DNA of 64,000 nt from Mucilaginibacter tundrae (GTDB taxonomy: Bacteria > Bacteroidota > Bacteroidia > Sphingobacteriales > Sphingobacteriaceae): contig NZ_JACCBZ010000004.1 of the NCBI RefSeq assembly GCF_013408825.1, positions 305,620 to 369,619 of the forward strand, in the 5' to 3' direction. Each line of letters opens with the position of its first letter. The first letter of the stretch is position 1. The position numbers and the translations under genes were made by a program. Of this stretch, positions 1 to 8,469 are shown piece by piece. Below the pieces are notes generated by a model that made no database searches, was not told the origin of the DNA, and was given only the letters and a program-made list of their open reading frames with translations.

Positions 1-38
1 ATCGCACGTTCATCATCAATAATTAAAATTTTGGCCAT
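1..38 (-). CDS. Response regulator, N-terminal fragment
   Basis: Only the first 12 codons lie in the window; the gene continues beyond its left edge. They read MAKILIIDDERA, the beta-1 strand and acidic pocket (DDE) that open receiver domains of two-component response regulators; the start resembles those of NtrC-type regulators, but nothing downstream is visible. The ATG is at 36-38 on the minus strand. The output domain, and therefore the role, cannot be judged from this piece. Confidence 0.7.
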   Translation of the reverse strand, partial: MAKILIIDDERA

Positions 39-140
39 AGTTTATCTATTGTTTTTCAACGAAAACGGGTAAATGTTAAGCGTACTAATATAGTAGGATT
101 TGTATAGAAAATTAAACACTTTTCTATATACAAAAAATAA

Positions 141-172
141 CCCCTTTCTGTTTTGCAGAAAGGGGCATTTTT
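141..172 (-). terminator. Rho-independent terminator of rnpB, probably bidirectional
   Basis: A 10-bp GC-containing stem (CCCCTTTCTG paired with CAGAAAGGGG, 5-base loop) is followed by a T run on the minus strand (TTATTTTTT) and by a T7 run on the plus strand. It sits just beyond the 3' end of rnpB, so ending that transcript is its likely job. The response regulator gene starts about 100 bases further along the same strand. Confidence 0.8.
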
Positions 173-177
173 TTCAG

Positions 178-541
178 CAGCAAACCTGTAAGCCGGGTTC
201 TGTGCCGCCCGAAAGCGGTTTCTATCATTAATCTAATCCTGCCATTGCTGACAAGCTTGAGCAACCTACCCATCCTGGCGACTCATCTAAATGGGTCAAA
301 AGCGAGTAACTTCCGATCCAGGACCTATTTGGTTTTTCAACTCCTGAGGTTTACCGCGATCCCGGTCACCCGGGAAAGCCGTGAGCTCTTACCTCACGTT
401 TTCACCCTTACCTGCAAGCAGGCGGTATATTCTCTGTGGCACTTGCTGTCGCCGGCTGACGGCGCCTTCCCGTTAAGAAGCAGGATACTCTGTGTTGCCC
501 GGACTTTCCTCTTCGACTGAACGAAGCGATAGAACGTTTTG
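178..541 (-). ncRNA. rnpB: RNase P RNA (class A)
   Basis: On the minus strand the region carries the universal RNase P RNA signatures: GAGGAAAGTCCGGGC near the 5' end (about 516-502) and ACAGAACCCGGCTTACAG near the 3' end (about 204-187), whose CCGGG/CCCGG segments pair to make helix P4. GCAAAAC at the 5' end can pair with GTTTGC near the 3' end to make P1. The RNA is the catalytic subunit that removes 5' leaders from precursor tRNAs. The size, about 360 nt, fits class A. The 5' end is set by a TACCTTTG promoter box at 547-554 and the 3' end by the terminator at 141-172; both ends are good to about 5 nt. Reading frames across this region are not genes. Confidence 0.95.
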
Positions 542-546
542 CCCCG

Positions 547-554
547 CAAAGGTA
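547..554 (-). promoter_or_regulatory. rnpB promoter, -7 box
   Basis: The minus strand reads TACCTTTG, an exact match to the Bacteroidetes -7 consensus TAnnTTTG, about 6 bases before the predicted RNase P RNA 5' end. A clear -33 TTG at the usual distance is not seen; a TTTG lies 24 bases upstream, slightly far. Confidence 0.65.
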
Positions 555-691
555 AGATTTTGAGCCGTACTGTACCACCAAACAAGTGAAACAATATGGT
601 ACACTTGGTACACTTTTAGCCCCCAAAATGCCCTGAAACGCCCCAAAAAGGGCATTATTACATCGTTTTTAAGCCAAAAAATGCGCCGAAA

Positions 692-718
692 AGGCCAAAA
701 AACAGCTGTTTTTAGCCT
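692..718 (-). terminator. Inverted repeat downstream of the cytochrome c operon
   Basis: A perfect 16-bp palindrome (AAAAACAG/CTGTTTTT, 698-713) is extended by AGGC/GCCT outer arms. Read on the minus strand it lies about 75 bases after the cytochrome c stop codon and contains a T6 run, so it may end that operon. The surrounding 600-780 region is unusually rich in short GCC/A-tract words. It is a weak terminator prediction because GC pairs are few. Confidence 0.35.
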
Positions 719-791
719 GAAAAGTGCTGGAAATCACTAAAAAAATGATGTTTTTTAATGCTTTTTAGCTGTGTTAGACTGGAAAATAAAC

Positions 792-1214
792 CTATTTGGA
801 ACAGTTTTTTAGTGCATTTTGTACCTGATCATCGGTAAATATGCCTTGCTTATTGCCAAAGGAATTGGTGATATAAGTGATCACCTGCGCCATCTCGATA
901 GGCGAGAGGTCTAACGCGGGCATAGTGCCTTCAAAATTCCTACCACCAACGCTGATCTTGCCGCTGATGCCGTTTTTTAGCTGGCAAGCCAGTTTGTTGT
1001 TGTACCCTTTAAACAATACAGTATCAGTTAGTGGTGGTATTAGTCCGTTTAATCCCTGGCCTTTATCCCCATGGCAATTTTGGCAATGGCTTTGGTAAAC
1101 CACTGCGCCGGCAGAGTAATAGCGGCTATATTCAATTGAGCTATCGCTTTGGCACGAATAGATCATGGCAAAAAAAACCAATAAACAAATGCCACCAATG
1201 ATCTTTCCTTTCAT
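792..1214 (-). CDS. Cytochrome c lipoprotein
   Basis: A 140-residue class I c-type cytochrome. An N-terminal signal with a lipobox-like MIYSC puts the lipidated cysteine at residue 21, so it is probably membrane-anchored outside the cytoplasm. The haem-binding motif CQNCH spans residues 44-48 and a GTMPAL segment supplies the likely axial methionine, M98. It would carry single electrons in respiration. It is the last gene of a three-gene operon, 4 bases after the SCO1 gene; pairing with SCO1 suggests a link to cytochrome c oxidase or its assembly. The exact redox partner is not visible here. Confidence 0.88.
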   Translation of the reverse strand: MKGKIIGGICLLVFFAMIYSCQSDSSIEYSRYYSAGAVVYQSHCQNCHGDKGQGLNGLIPPLTDTVLFKGYNNKLACQLKNGISGKISVGGRNFEGTMPALDLSPIEMAQVITYITNSFGNKQGIFTDDQVQNALKNCSK

Positions 1215-1218
1215 GAAA

Positions 1219-1863
1219 TTATTTACTTACCGGTTCAGCTTTCAGCGTTTTGATATCAGCGATCAGCTGGTCAACCTGTTTAGGGTCGGTGCCGTCGTAT
1301 GATCCGCGGATGCGTTGTTGCTTGTCTATCAATACAAAATAGCCCTGGTGCACATAACCGCCGGCAGCTGTGCTATCCTGCGTTACACCAACCAAATAGC
1401 TCTTGGTCGCCAGGTCATAAACTTTGTCCTTATCGCCATTTAAAAACCACCAGCTATTACCGCTAACGCCTAATTTATCGGCATATTTTTTTAGCACGGC
1501 TGTAGTATCATGTTTTGGGTCGATGGTAAATGAGATGATCTTCACATCAGCTGTATCCTTAAATGCATTGTATACATTCAGCATATTACGCTGCATAACC
1601 GGGCAAATAGAAGGGCAGGAGGTGAAAAAGAAATCAGCTACATAAATATCATTTTTCAGGTTTTTGCTACCTACGCTGTCGCCATATTGGTTTACAAACT
1701 TAAAAGCGGGCACCGTTTGATAGACCGTATCAGTTATCTGTTGACCGTTAACGGTTTTAGTTTCGGCGCTGCGGTTACCATAAATGGGCAGTACTTTAGT
1801 CGTATTTGATTTACAGGCCGCAAATAACATCACCAACGCCAAAACACCGATCAGTTTCCTCAT
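1219..1863 (-). CDS. SCO1/SenC family copper chaperone
   Basis: A 214-residue thioredoxin-fold protein of the SCO1/SenC/PrrC family, which delivers copper to the CuA site of cytochrome c oxidase or acts as a thiol oxidoreductase. The copper ligands are visible: TSCPSICPVM (C83 and C87) and the distal histidine in YVHQGYF (H172). The N-terminus is a lipoprotein signal ending in LFAAC (C17), so it acts at the membrane outside the cytoplasm. Its start overlaps the preceding gene's stop by 4 bases (ATGA) and the cytochrome c gene follows directly, so the three are translated from one message. Confidence 0.92.
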   Translation of the reverse strand: MRKLIGVLALVMLFAACKSNTTKVLPIYGNRSAETKTVNGQQITDTVYQTVPAFKFVNQYGDSVGSKNLKNDIYVADFFFTSCPSICPVMQRNMLNVYNAFKDTADVKIISFTIDPKHDTTAVLKKYADKLGVSGNSWWFLNGDKDKVYDLATKSYLVGVTQDSTAAGGYVHQGYFVLIDKQQRIRGSYDGTDPKQVDQLIADIKTLKAEPVSK

Positions 1864-2267
1864 TTCATTTTATTTTTAGATATATAGCTATTTGATTTTG
1901 CAAGTGTAACCGTAATTTGCGAGTCTATTTTCGCGATTTCTGCTTTTTGGTTATTCAGATAAGTCATAACTTGCTCATGTGTTTTACCTGTAAAATCCGG
2001 ACTAAACTTATTCATCCAGTTCATCATCGAACCATCAGCGTCATCTAACGATTTTGAATACACGGCAACCGAATCTTTAGCAGCAGCATTACCCGTAGCA
2101 ATCATTTTCAATTGCATTTTGCTTTTCATAATAGCACCGTCGTCAGCCATTAGTTTATCATGCGTTTTTATTACGTCGTTTAGCAGGGCCTGTTCCTGCT
2201 TTTTGTCATCGTTACAACCAAATAGGGCAACACAGGCAAGTAACGGAATAAATAATTTCTTTGTCAT
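1860..2267 (-). CDS. Uncharacterised lipoprotein, first gene of SCO1-cytochrome operon
   Basis: 135 residues with a clear lipoprotein signal (LACVALFGC, cysteine at 18) followed by a helical, lysine- and aspartate-rich body with no motif I recognise; repeated MxxK/DDA segments suggest a helical bundle. I cannot name a function. Overlap with SCO1 by 4 bases suggests a role at the same membrane site. Upstream on the minus strand a TATTTTTG box (2297-2304) matches the -7 consensus and is the likely operon promoter, leaving a leader of about 25 bases. Confidence 0.75.
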   Translation of the reverse strand: MTKKLFIPLLACVALFGCNDDKKQEQALLNDVIKTHDKLMADDGAIMKSKMQLKMIATGNAAAKDSVAVYSKSLDDADGSMMNWMNKFSPDFTGKTHEQVMTYLNNQKAEIAKIDSQITVTLAKSNSYISKNKMK

Positions 2268-2329
2268 GAGCGAGAGAATATTTCAGCGGCAAATATCAAA
2301 AATAAACGCCTTACAACTGCATTAATTAC

Positions 2330-2782
2330 TTATCTTATATAAAAAATGTAGTCAGTTAAGGGTAAATTTTCGACCCCTGCAAATTTCAATTGCTGACCTG
2401 CTTGAGCGCGATGATGCGTGCCATGATTAATAACATGCGCCAATATATCTTCTAGTTGGTTTTCATAACTATCACCTTTTAAAGTTTTATAGGCAATTAT
2501 TTTATCAAAATCTTCTAGGTTCAATCCATGTATAAAATCAATCCATACGGCGTGGTTATCATCTATCATTTTCTCGAAGGTGTCAGTCTTCCAATCGGGC
2601 CATAAAACAGTACCTGTCGTGGGTAAACCCTTGCAGCGGTTAATCCATACTTGTTGTGCTGCAAGTAAATGTGCCATCACTTTTACAGCTTGCTCTGGTT
2701 CTCCGGCATCAACAATGGCTTTTAATATAGCCTTGTTGGCAAATTGGTCGTAGTTGAAGAGTTTGAGGAAATAGGTTTTCAT
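2330..2782 (-). CDS. DinB family protein
   Basis: 150 residues with the DinB/YfiT four-helix-bundle pattern: an N-terminal histidine in the MAHLLAAQQVW helix and a C-terminal HVINHGTHHRAQ, where the spaced histidines form the usual divalent-metal site. Members include thiol-dependent transferases (bacillithiol, mycothiol) and damage-inducible proteins of unknown activity; the substrate here cannot be told. It stands alone. A second DinB protein occurs at 39215-39649, with little similarity outside the histidine pattern. Confidence 0.82.
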   Translation of the reverse strand: MKTYFLKLFNYDQFANKAILKAIVDAGEPEQAVKVMAHLLAAQQVWINRCKGLPTTGTVLWPDWKTDTFEKMIDDNHAVWIDFIHGLNLEDFDKIIAYKTLKGDSYENQLEDILAHVINHGTHHRAQAGQQLKFAGVENLPLTDYIFYIR

Positions 2783-2981
2783 TCCATTAAATTAATGCTT
2801 CCCGGTAAAAATACAATATATTTTAAAAGGAGGACGCGGCAAATCAAGCGTATCTGAACTTTTAGTTTCCCTATGAGAAAGTCGATATGTTGTATTAATT
2901 AACAAACAAAGATGTTACATTTTTATATAGAAATTTTCCTCATCCTTGCCGTATAAATCGTCAACAACAAAGCCACTCACA

Positions 2982-3257
2982 ATGGAATTGATAGAATTTG
3001 AATCGATAAAGAATAGCCTGCTTAAAGAACGCACTTACAAGTTATTGAATATCCTGAATTTCTCGCAACACGAATATACGCCCGCTGTAATACCTGTAAT
3101 TAAAGATGAGCTGTTATCAAGAGAAGTGCCTCCGCAGCTTATTGAAGATATAGAAAACAGGTATCAGCAAATCATGCTGAAAAACTCTTCTCCCGGTCAA
3201 CGTTTTGCAGCTAAATTCAAAAAGTTTTTCCTTGGCGAAGAATACGAAGTAGCCTAA
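2982..3257 (+). CDS. Small conserved-looking hypothetical protein
   Basis: The 91-residue frame from the ATG at 2982 starts MELIEFESIK. The open frame extends upstream only to a TTG at 2946, and the ATG is the better start. The protein is helical and charged, without signal peptide or membrane segment, and ends with a basic patch (FAAKFKKFF). No family is recognised. Upstream, TACATTTT at about 2912 resembles a -7 box, so it is probably transcribed on its own. Confidence 0.6.
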   Translation: MELIEFESIKNSLLKERTYKLLNILNFSQHEYTPAVIPVIKDELLSREVPPQLIEDIENRYQQIMLKNSSPGQRFAAKFKKFFLGEEYEVA

Positions 3258-3277
3258 AACTCAAATTAATTCTCCCT

Positions 3278-3381
3278 CCTCTTTATCGCGTAGCGAAAGA
3301 GAGGTCGTGCGATGGGTGAGTCAATGTACCGCAAGCACATCTAATCTCCTTGTCATTATTCGCTCCGCTCAGCAATGACAA
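3278..3381. repeat. Intergenic palindromes between 3258 and 3420
   Basis: Two inverted repeats lie side by side: an imperfect hairpin at 3278-3304 (CCTCTTT-TCGC/GCGA-AGAGAGG) and a perfect 8-bp pair TTGTCATT/AATGACAA at 3350-3357 and 3374-3381. They look like degenerate copies of the dispersed palindromic elements common between genes in this order. The 412-base stretch 3258-3669 otherwise holds only the possible small peptide at 3508-3597. Confidence 0.5.
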
Positions 3382-3507
3382 CTCTTTTTAACTATTATAG
3401 CAAACAACGTAAGCGGATAATTACAAGTCACTAATTAACAATAACATAACACAGTCAACACAATAGCTACATAATGGAGTTATACCTTTAAGTAAAAATT
3501 AAAGGAT

Positions 3508-3597
3508 ATGAAACTTATAGCAAATTTTTTAAGGCTTGTTGGTAGTTTTCCTGAATGGATAATGCTTAGAAGCATGCGCTCGTCGTTTATGCACTAA
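3508..3597 (+). CDS. Possible 29-residue small peptide
   Basis: An ATG preceded at close range by AAAGGAT opens a 29-codon frame, MKLIANFLRLVGSF then PEWIMLRSMRSSFMH and a TAA. The product would be basic and amphipathic, with hydrophobic residues spaced along its first half. No homologue is known to me. Support is limited to the start context and the otherwise empty 400-base gap; a chance frame of this length is quite possible. Confidence 0.3.
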   Translation: MKLIANFLRLVGSFPEWIMLRSMRSSFMH

Positions 3598-3669
3598 GCT
3601 GTTATTCCAAAAAACTTTTCTTTTATAAAAATATAATGTACAATTTGTGCATTGTATTGGCTCAATTTA

Positions 3670-5031
3670 ATGGAACTTACTACGCAGCGAGAGGATTTTA
3701 ACAGACAGGATTTTGGTGATGATTTTATTTGGGGAGTGGCGACAGCCGCGTTCCAGGTGGAAGGTTCATGCGATTGCGATGGTAAGGGCGAGTCTATTTG
3801 GGATGTTTTCTCGGCTAAAAGAGGAAAGATCAAAAATGGCGATAAACCGCACATGGCCTGCGATTTCTACAAGCGATATAAAGAAGATATCGACCTCATT
3901 AAACAACTTAATATTCCAAATTTTCGGTTTTCAATATCGTGGTCGCGCATATTGCCGTCGGGTACTGGCGAAATTAATCAGTTAGGAATTGATCATTATA
4001 ACCGGGTAATTGATTATTGCCTGGAACAAGGCGTTGAACCCTGGATCACTATTTACCATTGGGATCTGCCGCAAGCGCTCGAAGTTAAGGGCGGATGGAC
4101 TAACCGCGAGGTGGTGAACTGGTTTGGCGAGTTTGTGCGGGTTTGTGCCAACAGCTTTGGCGACAAGGTTAAAAACTGGATGGTAATGAACGAGCCGTCG
4201 GTTTTTACTGGTGCGGGTTATTTTTTAGGCGTCCATGCGCCGGGCAGGATGGGGCTTGGTAATTTCTTACCCGCCGTTCACCACGCCATCATGTCTATAG
4301 CGGCAGGGGGCAGAATATTACGTGAATTGCTGCCAGACACCGCCGAGATAGGCACAACGTTCTCTTGCTCATATATTGAACCTAAAAGTAATAAACCCCG
4401 TGATGTGGCAGCCGCTAATCAGGTTAATACACTCTTAAACCGTCTATATATCGAACCCATACTAGGCATGGGTTATCCGGAAACGGATTTGCCGGTGCTG
4501 AAAAAAATGAAAAAATACACCCGGCCGGGCGATGTGGAAGGTATGAAATTTGATTTTGATTTTATTGGTGTACAACTATATACCCGCGAAATTGTAGAGT
4601 ATTCCTTTTTAACGCCCTATATCCACGCCAATATTGTTAAAGCAAAAAAAAGGGATGTGCCACTTACGGATATGGGGTGGGAGGTATATCCGCCGTCTAT
4701 TTACGAAATACTCAAACAGTTTAATCAATATACCAATATTAGCAAACTCTACATTACCGAAAACGGCGCCGCTTTCCCGGATGAGGTTAAAGATGATGCG
4801 GTAAATGATGTAAAACGTACCGCTTATTTACAGGAGTACTTGCAACAGGTATTAAAAGCCAAAAATGAAGGTTGCAAAGTAAGCGGTTATTTTGTGTGGA
4901 CATTGACCGATAACTTTGAATGGGCGGAGGGATATAATCCTCGTTTTGGATTGATACATGTGGATTTCGACACCCAGAAGCGCATCATAAAATCATCCGG
5001 ACAATGGTATGGCGATTTTATAAAAGGTTAA
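3670..5031 (+). CDS. Beta-glucosidase, glycoside hydrolase family 1
   Basis: A 453-residue GH1 enzyme, retaining beta-glycosidase, cleaving beta-glucosides or related disaccharides. From the ATG at 3670 the acid/base catalyst is E175 (VMNEPSVF) and the nucleophile E364 (YITENGAAF); the substrate-binding WTLTDNFEW motif near the C-terminus and the N-terminal FIWGVATAAFQVEGS are also present. Length is normal for the family (440-480). No signal peptide, so cytoplasmic. The frame reaches a TTG at 3652, but the ATG gives the standard GH1 start. Its stop overlaps by 4 bases the end of the convergent histidine kinase gene; it is otherwise alone, with no sugar transporter or SusCD pair nearby. Confidence 0.93.
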   Translation: MELTTQREDFNRQDFGDDFIWGVATAAFQVEGSCDCDGKGESIWDVFSAKRGKIKNGDKPHMACDFYKRYKEDIDLIKQLNIPNFRFSISWSRILPSGTGEINQLGIDHYNRVIDYCLEQGVEPWITIYHWDLPQALEVKGGWTNREVVNWFGEFVRVCANSFGDKVKNWMVMNEPSVFTGAGYFLGVHAPGRMGLGNFLPAVHHAIMSIAAGGRILRELLPDTAEIGTTFSCSYIEPKSNKPRDVAAANQVNTLLNRLYIEPILGMGYPETDLPVLKKMKKYTRPGDVEGMKFDFDFIGVQLYTREIVEYSFLTPYIHANIVKAKKRDVPLTDMGWEVYPPSIYEILKQFNQYTNISKLYITENGAAFPDEVKDDAVNDVKRTAYLQEYLQQVLKAKNEGCKVSGYFVWTLTDNFEWAEGYNPRFGLIHVDFDTQKRIIKSSGQWYGDFIKG

Positions 5032-7130
5032 GCCGCTGGTTTATTTAGGCTGACGAAGAAGGTAGTGCCTTTATTGTTTTCGCTCTCGAACCAAATTTTA
5101 CCGCCATGATTCTCAACGATCTGTTGGCAGATGGAAAGACCCAATCCAAACGATTTTTCACCCGCTGTACCGGGGCGTTTCGCATCGGTAAACATATTAA
5201 ATACATTTTCCTTTATATTGTCAGGGATTCCTATCCCATCATCGGAAACACATATTTTAATCTCTTTATCATCATTAATGAGTTTCACCAGTATGCTGGC
5301 GCCATTAGGGCTAAATTTTATAGCGTTGCTTATCAGGTTGCTTATTACCCGCCATATCCGTTCGCGGCTTATTAGCAACATTTCAGGGGCATCAAGTAAT
5401 TCAGTTACTATTTTTTGATTTTTTTCGGCAGCCTTAAAATTCATTATCTCAACGCTATTGCTAACAAGCGAGTTAATGTCAACCAGTTCCTTATTTGATT
5501 TTCCTATTTTATGATTAGTAGCTTCTAAAATTTCGTTGATGAGTTCAAGTGTATTGTTCGAGGTTGAGTTCACGAGGCTGATCAATTCTTTTTGGTCATC
5601 AGTATATTCATCCTCAAGCATCACATTGGTTAATGATACAACGCCACCAATCGGGTTTCGCAAATCGTGCGCTACAGTACGTAATATCCGGTCTTTTTCC
5701 TGGCTGTTAGTTTTAAGTTCTTCCAGCGTAGCTTCCAAATCATTTTTTTGTGAGTTGATCTGTAGGTTTAGTTCGCTAATCGCCTTTAAATCCCGTTTTG
5801 ACCGGCCCCAATTTCTTACAACGAGCAGCATAATTACAAGGGCCATTATTCCACCTAAAACGGCGAGGTATAAAAATATTTTTTCAAGCTTATTATTGTC
5901 TTTAAGCGCCTGTATCTGGTATTGTTTATCGTAATTAGCAAGCTGCTGGTTAATGTCAGCCTCTTTTATAGACATGTCAACCTTGCTTAACGAGTCCTTA
6001 AGCCTACTGTATATCTTAAAATAATCTAATGATTTTTCAAAGTCTTTGCGCTTTGCCGTATAAGCACTCATTAACCTGTTCCATGAGGTTAATGCTTCCA
6101 TATTTTTTACTGAATCTAGTTGCTTATGCAGATCCTGCAATAAATTAAACAATGGTGCAAGTTGATTTTGTTTCAGGTACAAATCACCCAAATCAACTTC
6201 TACAAGCTCAGCATTAAAATTATCGTATGACTTTTTCAAGTCAAAGTCTATGCTTTTTTGAAAAAGCCTTTGCGCTTCAGCATAATTACCAATATCATAC
6301 ATCAATTTACCCTGGTCGCCCCAGGTCACAGCACGCGCAATATCAAGTTTGTAGCTTATAACTTTAAATCGCTCGTCATATTTGCTTATAAATCTTAAAG
6401 TTCTGTTAAAGTATAAGCCTGCACTATCAGTATTTCCCGAATTTAAATAGCTTTCGCCAATATCATTCAGCAATTCCTGCTTTTGATAAAATCCTCTAAA
6501 ATCGTCGGGGTAAGCTATACTTAGTTTAAAGCTTTCCTTAAAATAGTTAGCTGCAAGGTCAAAATGTGATTGCCTGAACGACACCATACCCATTCTATAG
6601 GTATACTCAGCTAATAAGCCATTGTCAAGATAGTTCTTGCCGAAAATATAGCCTTCATAATAATAACGGTAAGCGGTAGTATATTGGTTTAAATCAAAAT
6701 AAGCATCGCCTTTGGCAAAATTAGCGTTAGCGATATAACTAATATATGACTTTAAATTGCTGAACTTTTTAGCGATGATCATTATTGAATCAGCATATGC
6801 CAGCTCCAGCTTCGTATTGCGCAGATCTCTTCTGCTGTACATGAAATGATAACCGTAGTAATGCGCTATATCAATCAAAGATGGCTTGCTGAGCTGATGA
6901 TAAGCGCTATCCAGGTATTTTATACCTTCAGCAGATCGCTTGGTCGCACTCAGTTTAACAACCGTATCATCAATAGGCTTAAACTCTGCAGACATTTCCC
7001 CATTATCTGCCGATTGCTTTTTTGTGCAGGAGGGAAAAAATAATATTAACGCAAAGGCTGTGATAAGCCCGTAAACAGGGCTCACATAAGGTGATTTAAA
7101 CCTATGGCGTAAATTATTATTCAGAAACAT
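5028..7130 (-). CDS. TPR-containing sensor histidine kinase
   Basis: 700 residues. Order: signal/anchor at 18-35 ending in FFPSC (possible lipidation), a long TPR-type helical repeat domain (about 80-400), one membrane helix (about 415-437), a coiled coil, then HisKA with phospho-acceptor H488 (VAHDLRNP) and HATPase_c with N box NLISNAIKFSP, G1 box DDGIGI and G2 box GLGLS. It is a membrane kinase whose TPR part faces the periplasm, an arrangement frequent in Bacteroidetes. No response regulator is adjacent, so it is an orphan; its partner and signal are unknown. The gene is monocistronic and convergent with the GH1 gene. Confidence 0.9.
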   Translation of the reverse strand: MFLNNNLRHRFKSPYVSPVYGLITAFALILFFPSCTKKQSADNGEMSAEFKPIDDTVVKLSATKRSAEGIKYLDSAYHQLSKPSLIDIAHYYGYHFMYSRRDLRNTKLELAYADSIMIIAKKFSNLKSYISYIANANFAKGDAYFDLNQYTTAYRYYYEGYIFGKNYLDNGLLAEYTYRMGMVSFRQSHFDLAANYFKESFKLSIAYPDDFRGFYQKQELLNDIGESYLNSGNTDSAGLYFNRTLRFISKYDERFKVISYKLDIARAVTWGDQGKLMYDIGNYAEAQRLFQKSIDFDLKKSYDNFNAELVEVDLGDLYLKQNQLAPLFNLLQDLHKQLDSVKNMEALTSWNRLMSAYTAKRKDFEKSLDYFKIYSRLKDSLSKVDMSIKEADINQQLANYDKQYQIQALKDNNKLEKIFLYLAVLGGIMALVIMLLVVRNWGRSKRDLKAISELNLQINSQKNDLEATLEELKTNSQEKDRILRTVAHDLRNPIGGVVSLTNVMLEDEYTDDQKELISLVNSTSNNTLELINEILEATNHKIGKSNKELVDINSLVSNSVEIMNFKAAEKNQKIVTELLDAPEMLLISRERIWRVISNLISNAIKFSPNGASILVKLINDDKEIKICVSDDGIGIPDNIKENVFNMFTDAKRPGTAGEKSFGLGLSICQQIVENHGGKIWFESENNKGTTFFVSLNKPAA

Positions 7131-7219
7131 TAATCAATTGTTGCAACAAATATATTCATTATTTAGTACACTGATGAATATGTTTGGCAAAAAAAATAAC
7201 TATTAAGAAAGAAAAATAA

Positions 7220-8401
7220 TTACTTAAAAGCCTCTTCGCCAGTAATATCCATTCCGGTTATCAATAAATGTATATCATGTGTCCCTTCATACGTAATAAC
7301 CGACTCAAGGTTCATCATATGCCTCATTATCGGGTATTCACCGGTAATCCCCATGCCACCCAGCATCTGCCTTGCATCACGCGCTATATTTATAGCAACC
7401 TCAACACTATTCCTTTTCGCCATGGATATTTGGGCAGCAGTGGCACGGTTCTCATTTTTTAATGTGGCTAAACGCCATACCAATAACTGTCCCTTGGTTA
7501 TTTCGGTGATCATCTCAGCCAGTTTCTTTTGCTGTAATTGGAACGCCGCTATCGGCTTGCCAAATTGCATCCTTTGCTTGGAATAACGCAACGCCGTATC
7601 ATAGCAATCCATCGCCGCGCCAAGCGCACCCCAGGCGATACCATACCTTGCCTGGTTCAAACAACCCAGCGGGCCTTTAAGCCCGGAAGTATTTGGTAAC
7701 AAGTTCTCCTTCGGTACCTTAACATTATCAAATACCAATTCCCCCGTAGCCGATGCCCTTAACGACCATTTGCCATGTGTCTCAGGCGTAGTAAAACCTT
7801 CCATGCCCCGTTCAACTATCAAACCTTTAATTTTTCCTAATTCATCCTTCGCCCAAACTACCGCAATATCCGCGAATGGCGCATTCGAGATCCACATTTT
7901 GGCACCGTTTAACAGGTAATGGTCACCCATATCCTTAAAACTGGTGGTCATGCCACCGGGATTTGATCCATGGTCGGGTTCCGTCAACCCAAAACAACCA
8001 ATCATTTCACCGGATGCCAGTTTTGGCAGATATTTCTTACGCTGCTCCTCTGATCCATAAGTATAAATCGGGTACATCACCAGTGATCCCTGTACCGACG
8101 ACGTTGACCTGATCCCTGAGTCCCCGCGCTCAATCTCCTGCATAATAATGCCGTAGCTCATATAATCCAATCCCGCGCCACCATATTCAACCGGGATGGT
8201 CGGCCCAAAAGCGCCTATCTCGGCCAATCCTTTTATTAATTGTTTGGGAAATTCTGCCTTTTGGGCATACTCTTCAATTATGGGGGTTAATTCCTTCTTT
8301 ACCCAATCCCTTACAGTTGATCGGATCAGTTTATGCTCATCGGTAAGCAATTCATCTAACTGGTAATAATCAGGCGATTCATAGAGGTCAGTCTTTGGCA
8401 T
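7220..8401 (-). CDS. Acyl-CoA dehydrogenase, glutaryl-CoA dehydrogenase type
   Basis: 393 residues, the usual length. Acyl-CoA dehydrogenase signatures CFGLTEPDHGSNPGG (FAD/substrate) and a C-terminal YEGTHDIH with catalytic base E372 are present. The YEGTHDIH...ITG ending and the SVQxSLVMxPIY segment are characteristic of glutaryl-CoA dehydrogenases, which oxidise and decarboxylate glutaryl-CoA to crotonyl-CoA in lysine and tryptophan breakdown. FAD-dependent, cytoplasmic, electrons passing to ETF. It is divergent from folB and has no lysine-degradation neighbour, so the substrate rests on motif similarity only. Confidence 0.88.
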   Translation of the reverse strand: MPKTDLYESPDYYQLDELLTDEHKLIRSTVRDWVKKELTPIIEEYAQKAEFPKQLIKGLAEIGAFGPTIPVEYGGAGLDYMSYGIIMQEIERGDSGIRSTSSVQGSLVMYPIYTYGSEEQRKKYLPKLASGEMIGCFGLTEPDHGSNPGGMTTSFKDMGDHYLLNGAKMWISNAPFADIAVVWAKDELGKIKGLIVERGMEGFTTPETHGKWSLRASATGELVFDNVKVPKENLLPNTSGLKGPLGCLNQARYGIAWGALGAAMDCYDTALRYSKQRMQFGKPIAAFQLQQKKLAEMITEITKGQLLVWRLATLKNENRATAAQISMAKRNSVEVAINIARDARQMLGGMGITGEYPIMRHMMNLESVITYEGTHDIHLLITGMDITGEEAFK

Positions 8402-8457
8402 AGCATTATATTTGGTGCGGTAAAGCTAATGAAAGCAATTTAGATTGGGCAATTTGT

Positions 8458-8465
8458 TACATTTG
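8458..8465 (+). promoter_or_regulatory. folB promoter, -7 box
   Basis: TACATTTG is an exact TAnnTTTG match ending only 4 bases before the folB ATG at 8470. A transcript starting about 5-7 bases after the box would begin at or next to the start codon, implying a leaderless or nearly leaderless message. No TTG at the -33 position is obvious. Confidence 0.5.
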
Positions 8466-8469
8466 ATTT

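Noticed and set aside
245..655. Open frames on both strands over 245-655
   Set aside because: They run across RNase P RNA and its promoter; the conserved RNA motifs explain the sequence, and the peptides have no protein-like features.
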